The position numbers were made by a program, and so were the translations under genes. 64,000 bases of DNA from Pseudomonas sp. NFIX28 (GTDB lineage Bacteria; Pseudomonadota; Gammaproteobacteria; Pseudomonadales; Pseudomonadaceae): the NCBI RefSeq assembly GCF_900107395.1, contig NZ_FNPW01000015.1, positions 1-64,000 of the forward strand. The letters run 5' to 3'. The first letter of the stretch is position 1; every line of letters begins with the position of its first letter. Positions 57,211-64,000 of the stretch are shown piece by piece. A model generated the notes under the pieces. That model had not been told where the DNA came from and searched no databases. It saw nothing but the letters and a program-made list of their open reading frames with translations.

Positions 57211-57783
57211 ATGACCCGTGCCATTACCCTCATCAGCGAAAACTTCGCCGACTGGGAAACCGCCCTGATCAACGCCACCGGTCGTAGTTTTTACGGCTTC
57301 GATTGCCGTTACGCCGCCCCCCAAGGCGCCCCCGTCACCTCCATGGGCGGCCTGCGGGTCACCCCGGACCTGGGCCTGGAAAACCTCGACCTCGATGACG
57401 TCGATCTGTTGATGGTCTGTGGCGGCACGATCTGGCAGAGCCGCCAGGCGCCCGATATCAGCGATCTGCTGCAAGCGGCCCGGGAAAGAAACATCGTCCT
57501 CGCCGGCATCTGCGACGGCACCCGGGTGCTAGCCCAAGCCGGGGTGTTGGACCATGTGCGGCATACCTCCAACTCGGCGCAAAACCTGCTGGCGGTGAAT
57601 TACCGCGGCGCCGCTCACTATCAGGATGTGCCTTATGCCGTGGCCAACCAGCGGGTGATCACCGCCCCCGGCAGCGCACCGGTCAGTTTTATGGCGGAGA
57701 TTTTGCGCACCCTGGGCATCTGCGATGAAAACCTCACCGCCTATATCGGAATGCATGCGGCTGAGCACAGCAAGGCTGTGTGA
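57211..57783 (+). CDS. DJ-1/PfpI family protein
   Basis: 190 aa from the ATG at 57211, with AAGGAAGGA upstream. Glutamine-amidotransferase-like fold: ITLISENFADWETALINATGR, VDLLMVCGGTIWQSRQAP, and nucleophile-elbow segment NIVLAGICDGTRVLAQAGVLD with Cys. Members include YoaZ/YraA-like proteins. Catalytic role uncertain. The long upstream frame starting at 56596 runs into this gene but covers repeat sequence. Confidence 0.88.
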   Translation: MTRAITLISENFADWETALINATGRSFYGFDCRYAAPQGAPVTSMGGLRVTPDLGLENLDLDDVDLLMVCGGTIWQSRQAPDISDLLQAARERNIVLAGICDGTRVLAQAGVLDHVRHTSNSAQNLLAVNYRGAAHYQDVPYAVANQRVITAPGSAPVSFMAEILRTLGICDENLTAYIGMHAAEHSKAV

Positions 57784-57809
57784 ACTGAGGGGCAACGAGG
57801 GGTCGGTCA

Positions 57810-57950
57810 CCGGCCATCACGGGCGAGCGTCGACCGGCCACTCCTACAAGTCAGCGGTACAAGCCATCGCCCGACCCCATCAATCAGATCGCGGATTCAG
57901 GTCTGACGGGCGCAAGCGCCCGATCGCAGCCTGCGGCAGCGACTACAGGA
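57810..57950. repeat. REP elements
   Basis: A GTAGGAGCGAGG-type half element near 57818-57848 and a CGATCGCAGCCTGCGGCAGC core near 57919-57948. No gene in the interval 57784-58056. Confidence 0.7.
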
Positions 57951-58056
57951 TTCGCGGTGTTACCTATGTGCTTGAACGAATCTGTTACCCCTGTGGGTGA
58001 ACTCGGTAGGGTTTAGGGACTGGCATCAACGCTATCGCGAACAAAGCCCGCACCTG

Positions 58057-58290
58057 TCAGTGACAACCAATAAACAGTGCCAGCCCCTCTATCGCAGGCT
58101 CCCCCAACAAACGAGCAATAAGCCTTGCCTGGTTTGGCGTCAGCTCCGACTCACCCACCAGGCCCTCAAGAGAGGACCACCCCATGATCTCAAGCACGGA
58201 GGGCTCCAACTCTTTCTGGACCACTTTTTTATATTGCAACAAATCATCTTCGTTCGGTTCTGGGAAAAAGCCCGTAATTCGCAGGTACAT
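58057..58290 (-). CDS. Small acidic protein, possible immunity-type
   Basis: 77 aa from the ATG at 58290 (MYLRITGFFPEPNEDDLLQYKKVVQKELEPSVLEIMGW, then ARLIARLLGEPAIEGLALFIG). Acidic and compact, with no recognised family. The upstream Met at 58359 overlaps the preceding ORF. It follows a 62-codon ORF by 19 nt. Size and charge resemble immunity proteins, but no toxin gene was found. Confidence 0.55.
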   Translation of the reverse strand: MYLRITGFFPEPNEDDLLQYKKVVQKELEPSVLEIMGWSSLEGLVGESELTPNQARLIARLLGEPAIEGLALFIGCH

Positions 58291-58309
58291 GATGCTGGTG
58301 TCTCTCCCA

Positions 58310-58498
58310 TTACTTGATCGTCTTTTTTCCTTGATTTGCTGGCTTGGCTTTTGGCTCATCGGGTACGTAGCCGCTCATCCATGCATGTCCTTTTCCGGGC
58401 TGATTCTGACCAGACAGCACGCTACTGAAAGCTGACGCTCCAGGCTTTAAGGCCATCGCCCTTCCCCACGCATTATTGCAATCCCCGCAACAGCTCAT
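58310..58498 (-). CDS. Small Cys/Gly-containing protein, possible remnant
   Basis: 62 aa (MSCCGDCNNAWGRAMALKPGASAFSSVLSG, ending Lys-rich). Weak ribosome site. It could be the end of a decayed larger gene or a short independent gene partnered with the one at 58057. No family recognised. Confidence 0.4.
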   Translation of the reverse strand: MSCCGDCNNAWGRAMALKPGASAFSSVLSGQNQPGKGHAWMSGYVPDEPKAKPANQGKKTIK

Positions 58499-58630
58499 TT
58501 CAAATGATAGCTAGCTAACTATCTTCGCTTCTGATTACCCTTCTGACCTCCAGCCAAAAACTGTCCGAAGGCCCTAGGCCAGCCATTACGAGCCAACGGA
58601 CAGCCCCCGACTCCCCCGATGAGGTCACCC

Positions 58631-59113
58631 ATGGAACCAGGCAGTTATCAATTGAGCATGAGCGTGCTCATGACGCCCGACAAAGCCAATTTCTCCGGCA
58701 ACGTGCACGGCGGCGCCCTGCTCAAGCTGCTCGACGAGGTGGCCTTCGCCTGTGCCAAGCGCTATGCCGGTCGCTATGTGGTCACGCTGTCGGTGGATCA
58801 GGTGATCTTCAAGGAGCCGATCCATGTCGGCGAATTGGTGACCTTCCTCGCCTCGGTCAATTACACCGGGCGTACCTCGATGGAGGTCGGGGTCAAGGTG
58901 ATGACCGAGAACATTTACGAACGCACGGTGCGCCACACCAACAGCTGCTACTTCACCATGGTCGCCGTCGACCCCGACGGGCGTCCGCATCCGGTGCGCG
59001 CCTTCGTGCCGGAAACCGCCATCGAACAACGCCGCTACGCCCAGGGTTTGCTGCGCAAACAGCAGCGCCAGGAGCTGCAGGAGCGCTATCGGCAGATCCG
59101 CAACGCGGATTGA
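58631..59113 (+). CDS. Acyl-CoA thioesterase (hotdog fold, YciA-like)
   Basis: 160 aa from the ATG at 58631. Hotdog motif MTPDKANFSGNVHGGALLKLLDEVAFACAKRYAGRYVVTLSVDQVIFKEPIHVGELVTF, with the catalytic Asp/Glu and Gly of the acyl-CoA hydrolase group. Releases free fatty acid and CoA. A 52-nt gap leads to the next gene on the same strand. Confidence 0.92.
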   Translation: MEPGSYQLSMSVLMTPDKANFSGNVHGGALLKLLDEVAFACAKRYAGRYVVTLSVDQVIFKEPIHVGELVTFLASVNYTGRTSMEVGVKVMTENIYERTVRHTNSCYFTMVAVDPDGRPHPVRAFVPETAIEQRRYAQGLLRKQQRQELQERYRQIRNAD

Positions 59114-59165
59114 GCCCACCCTACCCGCCTGAACCCATGCCTCGCGATTTGCCCAAGGAACGACC

Positions 59166-60815
59166 ATGAAGATATCGCTGCTCAGTCGCTACGCGACCCT
59201 GACCCTCTGCCTTGCCCTTACCTTGTTCGGCCTGCTGTTCTGGCCCGCCAGCCTCTGGGGCCAGGGGGTGATTATCCTGGCCGGGGTGCTCAGCCTGGTC
59301 GGCCTCAACGACCTGCTGCAAAGCCACCATGCGGTGCGCCGCAACTACCCGATCATCGGCAATATTCGCTACCTGATCGAGTCGATTCGCCCGGAGATCC
59401 GCCAGTACCTGCTGGAAGGCGACGACGAGAAGCTGCCCTTCTCTCGCTCGCAGCGTTCGATGGTCTACGCCCGCGCCAAGAACCAGCCCGCGGAAAAGGC
59501 CTTTGGCACCCTGGCCGACGTCTATCAGCCCGGCTTCGAGTTCATCAGCCACTCCATGGTCCCGGCCGATGCCTGCGACCCCAGCCAGTTCCGCGTGGTG
59601 GTCGGCGGGCCGGATTGCCTGCAGCCTTACAGCGCCTCGGTGTTCAACATTTCGGCCATGAGCTTCGGCGCACTGAGCGCCAACGCCATCCGCGCCCTGA
59701 ACAAAGGCGCCCGGCTCGGCGGCTTCGCCCACGACACCGGGGAAGGCAGCATCAGCCCCTATCACCAGGAATTCGCCGGCGACTTGATCTGGGAAATCGG
59801 CAGCGGCTATTTCGGTTGCCGGACCCTGGACGGCCGTTTCGATGCCCAGCGCTTCTCCGAGCAGGCCAGCCATCCGCAAGTGAAGATGATCGAAATCAAG
59901 CTCAGCCAGGGCGCCAAGCCCGGCCATGGCGGCATCCTGCCCAAGCACAAGGTCACCGCCGAAATCGCCAAGACCCGTGGCGTGCAGATGGGCCATGACT
60001 GCGTGTCGCCGGCGCGGCACTCGGAGTTCAGCACGCCCATGCAACTGCTGGAGTTCATCGTCAAGCTGCGCAACCTGTCCGGCGGCAAGCCGGTGGGCTT
60101 CAAGTTCTGCGTGGGTCATCCCTGGGAGTTCATGGCCATCGTCAAGGCCATGCTCGAGACCGGCATCCAGCCAGACTTTATCGTGGTTGACGGCAAGGAA
60201 GGCGGCACCGGCGCCGCGCCTCGCGAGTTCACCGACAACATCGGCATGCCCATGCGCGAGGGCCTGCTGTTCGTGCATAACACCCTGGTCGGCGCCGGCC
60301 TGCGTTCGCAGATCAAGCTGGGCGCCAGCGGCAAAGTGGTCAGCGCGTTCGACATCGCCAGCGTGCTGACCATCGGCGCCGATTGGGTCAACGCCGCGCG
60401 CGGCTTCATGTTCGCCATCGGCTGCATCCAGTCGCAAAGCTGCCACACCAACAAATGTCCCACCGGCGTCGCCACCCAGGACCCGCTGCGCCAGAAAGCG
60501 TTGCAGGTCACGGACAAGGCCGAGCGGGTACACAACTTCCATCGCAACACCCTGGTCGCCCTCGGCGAGATGCTCAGCGCCGCCGGCCTCGACCACCCCG
60601 CGCAGCTGCAAGCCAAGCACCTGGTACGGCGCATGACCACCACCGAGGTCCGGTTGTTCTCGCAGATCCATGTGTTCCTCGAACCCGGCGAGCTGTTGCA
60701 ACGCCCCATCAGTTCGGAGTTCTACGCACGCATGTGGAACATGGCCCAACCCCACAGCTTCGCGCCACTGGTTGTGGCTACGCCCGCCAGGATTGAGCGG
60801 CTGACGCCGGCTTAG
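59166..60815 (+). CDS. FMN-binding glutamate-synthase-like protein
   Basis: 549 aa. An N-terminal pair of membrane helices (ATLTLCLALTLFGLLFWPASLWGQGVIILAGVL) is followed by the GltB-type FMN barrel (MSFGALSANAIRALNKGARLGGFAHDTGEGSISPYH, GAKPGHGGILPKHKV, VDGKEGGTGAAP) and the iron-sulfur ligands CIQSQSCHTNKCPTGVATQDP. It lacks the amidotransferase domain, as in the membrane-anchored Pseudomonas family, whose reaction is not established. Confidence 0.9.
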   Translation: MKISLLSRYATLTLCLALTLFGLLFWPASLWGQGVIILAGVLSLVGLNDLLQSHHAVRRNYPIIGNIRYLIESIRPEIRQYLLEGDDEKLPFSRSQRSMVYARAKNQPAEKAFGTLADVYQPGFEFISHSMVPADACDPSQFRVVVGGPDCLQPYSASVFNISAMSFGALSANAIRALNKGARLGGFAHDTGEGSISPYHQEFAGDLIWEIGSGYFGCRTLDGRFDAQRFSEQASHPQVKMIEIKLSQGAKPGHGGILPKHKVTAEIAKTRGVQMGHDCVSPARHSEFSTPMQLLEFIVKLRNLSGGKPVGFKFCVGHPWEFMAIVKAMLETGIQPDFIVVDGKEGGTGAAPREFTDNIGMPMREGLLFVHNTLVGAGLRSQIKLGASGKVVSAFDIASVLTIGADWVNAARGFMFAIGCIQSQSCHTNKCPTGVATQDPLRQKALQVTDKAERVHNFHRNTLVALGEMLSAAGLDHPAQLQAKHLVRRMTTTEVRLFSQIHVFLEPGELLQRPISSEFYARMWNMAQPHSFAPLVVATPARIERLTPA

Positions 60816-60904
60816 TTTTTGAAGGACGCGGTGGCCGCTCGCGCTGGATGATGGGTATCAGGTCCAGGGTTGAAGGGTGGCGGCTGCCGGCGTCAGCGCA
60901 TTCC

Positions 60905-60965
60905 AGAAGTCAGATCGTGACGGGCGCAAGCGCCCGATCGCAGCCTGCGGCAGCGGCTACAGGGG
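60905..60965. repeat. REP element
   Basis: GACGGGCGCAAGCGCCCGAT followed by the core CGCAGCCTGCGGCAGCGGCT. Same unit as at 57912. No gene in 60816-61007. Confidence 0.75.
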
Positions 60966-61007
60966 CCACAGACCATTGCGCGGATAGTTTGAGCTTCTCC
61001 TGGCTGA

Positions 61008-61289
61008 CTAACGCTTCCTAGCTTGCTGATAGACACTCCCCCGCTCCCGCTTGCCCACGGCAATGACCGTCACCACCAACACCTCATCCACCACCCGATA
61101 CACCAGGCGGTAGCCCGCCGTACGCAATTTGATTTTGTAGGCATTGCCCAAACCGCTCAGGCGATCAGCCGGAACATGGGGGTTGACGAGTCGTTCCTGC
61201 AGCTTCTTCTTGAATTGCTCTTTCAGCGTGGGGCCCAGCTTTTGCCATTCCTTCCAGGCTTTCTCGGAGAACTCCAGCTCATAAGTCAT
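61008..61289 (-). CDS. RelE/ParE-superfamily toxin
   Basis: 93 aa from the ATG at 61289 (MTYELEFSEKAWKEWQKLGPTLKEQFKKKLQERLVNPHVP, then GLGNAYKIKLRTAGYRLVYRV and VVTVIAVGKRERGSVYQQA). This is the RelE fold; mRNA cleavage at the ribosome is the family's usual activity. Its start overlaps the end of the antitoxin gene by 11 nt. Confidence 0.93.
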   Translation of the reverse strand: MTYELEFSEKAWKEWQKLGPTLKEQFKKKLQERLVNPHVPADRLSGLGNAYKIKLRTAGYRLVYRVVDEVLVVTVIAVGKRERGSVYQQARKR

Positions 61290-61527
61290 CGAGCGAAACC
61301 TTGATGGTCGGATCATTCTCTCGCTCACGGCACAAGGCGAGCAGCTCCATATCCTCCAGACGCTCCATCATCGCTTCATATTCCTTGGCCGGAACGCAAT
61401 AAAACGCCGGTTCATTGCGATTGAGAATGGCCACGGAGGAACCACCACCGGCCGCAACGGTGCCCATGGGGTTTTTCTTGAGCTCGGAAATGCTCGCGAC
61501 GACATTGGACAGAAGAACATGGGTCAT
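61279..61527 (-). CDS. Phd/YefM-type antitoxin (RelB-like partner)
   Basis: 82 aa: MTHVLLSNVVASISELKKNPMGTVAAGGGSSVAILNRNEPAFYCVPAKEYEAMMERLEDMELLALCRERENDP. Phd/YefM DNA-binding N-terminus and toxin-binding C-terminus. First gene of the pair. The upstream inverted repeats are its probable autoregulatory operator. Confidence 0.92.
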   Translation of the reverse strand: MTHVLLSNVVASISELKKNPMGTVAAGGGSSVAILNRNEPAFYCVPAKEYEAMMERLEDMELLALCRERENDPTIKVSLDDL

Positions 61528-61528
61528 G

Positions 61529-61572
61529 GAGTGCTCTCACGAGTGCTGTTAAGAGCACTCAAAATAGCACTT
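61529..61572. promoter_or_regulatory. Operator of the toxin-antitoxin pair
   Basis: GAGTGCTCT (61529-61537) and AGAGCACTC (61552-61560) form a perfect inverted repeat directly before the antitoxin start. A further GAGTGCT (61541) and AGCACT (61566) lie between and beyond. The core AGTGCT thus appears four times in 44 nt. Confidence 0.7.
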
Positions 61573-61623
61573 TTTCGTAGGCAAGTACCTTGAGAGCAGA
61601 CGAGAAGTGTCAGGGAACGAGCG

Positions 61624-62412
61624 CTAGCGGAAGAATTCTCCAGGCGTGGCATCGAACTGCTGGCGGAACGCCGCGATAAAGGCCGAGGTCGAGTCGTAGC
61701 CGCAGGCCAGCGCCACGTCCGTCACCCGTTCGCCTTTCTCCAGCGGCGTCAGTGCGCCCAGCAGCCGCAGGCGCTGGCGCCAGGCGCGGAAGGTCAGGCC
61801 GGTGTCCTGCAGGAACAGGCGGCTCAGGGTTTTCTCCGCCACGCCCAGCTTCTCGCTCCACTGCCCCAGGGTGGTCGGCTGGTCCGGGTGCGCTTGCAGG
61901 CTGCGGTAGATCTGCCGCAGGCGCGGGTCCTGGGGCAGCGGCAGCATCAGGTCCAGCTGCGGAGCGGCGGCCAGCTGGTCCAGCAGGACCTGGGCCAGGC
62001 GCCCGTCGGCGCCGTCTTCGGCGTATTCCACCGGCAGCTCGCTGAAAGTGCGGATCAACTCGCGCAGCAGGTTACTCACCGCCAGCACCTGGCAGCTTTC
62101 GCCGGCCCAGGCGGTGACGCGGCAATCCAGGTACAGGCTGCGCATTTCGGTACGCGGCGAGCTGAACACCTTGTGCGGCATGCCGGCGGGAATCCACACC
62201 GCACGTTGTGGCGGGGCAATGAAACGCCCGGCGCTGGTCTGCACTTCCAGCACGCCCTGGATGGCGTAGGACAATTGCACCCAGGGGTGGCTGTGGCGCC
62301 GGGTCAGCGCCCGATTAGGCAGCGATTCGGTGCGGCCGTACACCGGTCGAGGCAGGCTCGGTAGACCGGGAATACTGCGTTGGACGATCTTTTCATGTCC
62401 TTTAGGCGGCAT
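61624..62412 (-). CDS. AraC-family transcriptional regulator
   Basis: 262 aa with an N-terminal cupin-like sensor (HSHPWVQLSYAIQGVLEVQTSAGRFIAPPQRAVWIPAGMPH) and a C-terminal pair of helix-turn-helix motifs (LGQWSEKLGVAEKTLSRLFLQDTGL; VTDVALACGYDSTSAFIAAFRQQFDATPGEFF). Divergent from the SBF-type transporter gene with 84 nt between, which makes that gene its likely target. Confidence 0.94.
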   Translation of the reverse strand: MPPKGHEKIVQRSIPGLPSLPRPVYGRTESLPNRALTRRHSHPWVQLSYAIQGVLEVQTSAGRFIAPPQRAVWIPAGMPHKVFSSPRTEMRSLYLDCRVTAWAGESCQVLAVSNLLRELIRTFSELPVEYAEDGADGRLAQVLLDQLAAAPQLDLMLPLPQDPRLRQIYRSLQAHPDQPTTLGQWSEKLGVAEKTLSRLFLQDTGLTFRAWRQRLRLLGALTPLEKGERVTDVALACGYDSTSAFIAAFRQQFDATPGEFFR

Positions 62413-62496
62413 TTACTGGCTCATTGGCGTTAGTCGGCAGTCGATCATCACGTTAGAGTCGGCCAACCGCTCTGGCAACCCTTGGATGGTCCCATT

Positions 62497-63495
62497 ATGA
62501 GTCGCTCACGTCTTTTGCCCGACAATTTCACCCTGACCCTGATTGGCGTAGTGGTGCTGGCCAGCTTTCTGCCCGTCAACGGCCAGGCGGCGCAGGGTTT
62601 TGGCTGGCTGACCAACGCCGCCATCGCCCTGCTGTTTTTCCTCCACGGCGCCAAGCTGTCGCGCGAGGCGATCATTGCCGGGGCCGGCCATTGGCGCCTG
62701 CACCTGCTGATCTTCAGCCTGACCTTCGTGCTGTTCCCGCTGCTGGGCCTGGCGCTCAAGCCGCTGCTGTCGCCGCTGATCGGTAACGATCTGTACCTGG
62801 GCATGCTCTACCTCTGCGCCTTACCCGCCACCGTACAGTCGGCGATTGCCTTCACCTCGCTGGCGCGGGGCAACGTGCCGGCGGCGATCTGTAGCGCCGC
62901 GGCGTCCAGCCTGTTCGGGATCTTCCTCACGCCGTTGCTGGTGACCCTGTTGCTGAATGTGCACGGCGACTCCGGCTCGACCATGGATGCCATCATCAAG
63001 ATCAGCCTGCAATTGCTGTTGCCCTTCATTGTCGGGCAGATCGCCCGCCGCTGGATCGGCGCCTGGGTGGGCCGCAACAAGAACTGGCTGAAATTCGTCG
63101 ACCAGGGCTCGATCCTGCTGGTGGTCTACGGCGCCTTCAGCAAGGCGGTGAACGAAGGCATCTGGCAACAGATTCCGTTGTGGAACCTGGGCGGGCTGGT
63201 GCTGGCCTGCGGCGTGCTGCTGGCGCTGGCACTGCTGACCTCCAGCCTGCTGAGCAAGCTCTTGGGCTTCAACCAGGAAGACCGCATCACCATCCTGTTC
63301 TGCGGCTCGAAGAAAAGCCTGGCCACCGGCGTGCCCATGGCCCAGGTGCTGTTCGCCGGCAGCACCATCGGCGTGCTGATCCTGCCACTGATGCTGTTCC
63401 ACCAGATCCAGCTGATGGTCTGCGCCATGCTGGCCCAGCGTTACGCCAGACGCCCCGAGTCGGTGCCGGAGCTGATGGCGCAGGTCGATCCCTGA
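62497..63495 (+). CDS. Bile acid:sodium symporter-family transporter (SBF-like, YfeH type)
   Basis: 332 aa with about ten hydrophobic segments and the SBF-like signature features LTNAAIALLFFLHGAKLSREAI and CGSKKSLATGVPMAQVLFAGS. YfeH-type members move organic anions. Substrate unknown. Divergent from an AraC regulator. Terminator at 63552-63581. Confidence 0.92.
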   Translation: MSRSRLLPDNFTLTLIGVVVLASFLPVNGQAAQGFGWLTNAAIALLFFLHGAKLSREAIIAGAGHWRLHLLIFSLTFVLFPLLGLALKPLLSPLIGNDLYLGMLYLCALPATVQSAIAFTSLARGNVPAAICSAAASSLFGIFLTPLLVTLLLNVHGDSGSTMDAIIKISLQLLLPFIVGQIARRWIGAWVGRNKNWLKFVDQGSILLVVYGAFSKAVNEGIWQQIPLWNLGGLVLACGVLLALALLTSSLLSKLLGFNQEDRITILFCGSKKSLATGVPMAQVLFAGSTIGVLILPLMLFHQIQLMVCAMLAQRYARRPESVPELMAQVDP

Positions 63496-63511
63496 AGCAC
63501 TGGAACACTTT

Positions 63512-63541
63512 CTGTAGAAGCGAGCCTGCTCGCGATCAGAC
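63512..63541. repeat. REP-like half element (third type)
   Basis: CTGTAGAAGCGAGCCTGCTC followed by GCGATCAG, related to but distinct from the GTAGGAGCGAGG type. Confidence 0.6.
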
Positions 63542-63551
63542 AACCAGCCAG

Positions 63552-63581
63552 GCCCGGATGAAACATGACATCCGGGCTTTT
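63552..63581 (+). terminator. Rho-independent terminator after the SBF transporter
   Basis: GCCCGGATG, 8-nt loop, CATCCGGGC followed by TTTT. Confidence 0.85.
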
Positions 63582-63651
63582 GTTGGGGGCGGCAAATCGA
63601 TAGCATAACGCCATCTTTTGCGTCGCCCGACGATCCTACATGGAAGTTTTT

Positions 63652-63789
63652 ATGCGTTTTCTGCTCGAGCTTAGCTCTGCGCTTCTTTCTGCTGATTGCC
63701 ACATCAAACAGCAACTTCCTACTGCGTTTTCCCTGCCATTAAAAATGGTCACCGCTGTCCTTGAGCCTGTTCAGGTGCGGACGCCATGA
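63652..63789 (+). CDS. Short ORF coupled to the next gene
   Basis: 45 aa from the ATG at 63652 (GGAAG six bases upstream); another ATG lies at 63640. Reads MRFLLELSSALLSADCHIKQ and then a Leu/Val/Pro-rich end. Its TGA overlaps the ATG of the following gene (ATGA), a coupling arrangement. No family recognised. May be a leader ORF. Confidence 0.35.
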   Translation: MRFLLELSSALLSADCHIKQQLPTAFSLPLKMVTAVLEPVQVRTP

Positions 63790-64000
63790 CGATTACTGCA
63801 GACAGGAAACTTCAACACTACCTGCCATTAAGCTCCGTCGAGCAAAAACTGCTGGCCTACGGCACAACAGGAGCACGGTTCAGCATTGCTACCGAAAGGC
63901 CTGTAGCGGGCACGATTGAAAATACTATTCGTGCCCGTTTCCTGCGGTTCCTGATCCTTGGTGGCGACGATAAAAACCCGATCAATCTAAATGGCTTGCA
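63786..64000 (+). CDS. Start of a gene cut by the window edge
   Basis: At least 71 aa, open to the last base: MTITADRKLQHYLPLSSVEQKLLAYGTTGARFSIATERPVAG, then IRARFLRFLILGGDDKNPINLNG. The segment RARFLRFLxLGGD resembles the N-terminus of long Pseudomonas hypothetical membrane proteins. This is memory of a pattern, not a family assignment. Base composition here is lower in GC than the transporter gene before it. Confidence 0.6.
   Translation, partial: MTITADRKLQHYLPLSSVEQKLLAYGTTGARFSIATERPVAGTIENTIRARFLRFLILGGDDKNPINLNGL

Overview
The window is a GC-rich bacterial chromosome segment from a Pseudomonas of the fluorescens complex, closest in feel to P. protegens or P. chlororaphis. The grounds are the gacA-uvrC-pgsA-tRNA-Gly block with a TTG-initiated gacA, the Pseudomonas-restricted small families (DUF1652, DUF6124/DUF3077-like, a family-14-type metallothionein), an OprD-family porin, a RpoN-linked hydroxybutyrate cluster, and dozens of Pseudomonas-type REP sequences between genes. 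The species call is inference. No rRNA, CRISPR array or intact insertion sequence was seen.

1-14 kb: a leftward metabolic run (GlxA-type AraC regulator, secreted MBL-fold hydrolase, LysR regulator, DoxX membrane protein, ABM-domain membrane protein, Tat-exported amidohydrolase, YcaC-type hydrolase), then a frameshifted pirin remnant, a DUF6124 gene with a structured leader, an OprD porin, and a TetR regulator divergent from an SDR / alpha-beta hydrolase / quinone-oxidoreductase-like trio.

14-25.5 kb: a stress-flavoured region of small, very hydrophilic proteins, a metallothionein, homospermidine synthase, DUF1652, a Nudix hydrolase, two exported DUF4142 proteins and a giant CheB-CheR-PAS-kinase-receiver hybrid.

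25.6-33.5 kb: core genes (tRNA-Gly, pgsA, uvrC, gacA), a small phage-like switch (XRE repressor facing a BcepMu gp16-like gene), a GNAT/nitrilase pair, and a DAHP synthase preceded by two aromatic-rich leader ORFs and an attenuator-type terminator.

33.5-52.6 kb: yejABEF peptide importer; a sigma-54 activator with the GntP permease, 3-hydroxybutyrate dehydrogenase and acetoacetyl-CoA synthetase that it probably controls; a hybrid sensor kinase; a second PpiC; and a leftward RidA / IclR / PLP aldolase-like / PfkB kinase cluster.

52.6-56 kb: a clearly AT-rich island holding a two-gene operon, a DUF3696-type AAA ATPase and a protein that looks like a PIN-like plus PLD-like effector. This is a candidate, probably poorly described, defence system. 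It is followed by a second structured leader plus DUF3077-like gene, hexamer repeats and a duplicated block of unknown role.

57-64 kb: DJ-1/PfpI protein, two orphan small genes, acyl-CoA thioesterase, FMN glutamate-synthase-like protein, a Phd/RelE toxin-antitoxin pair with a visible operator, an AraC regulator divergent from an SBF-type transporter, and the start of a gene cut by the window edge.

Most notable observations: (i) the same RNA architecture (hairpin, then three-way junction with a 16-bp closing stem) precedes two unlinked DUF6124/DUF3077-type genes, with a compensatory base change between copies; (ii) tandem aromatic leader peptides lie before DAHP synthase; (iii) the ATPase/PIN-PLD-like pair sits in the AT-rich island.
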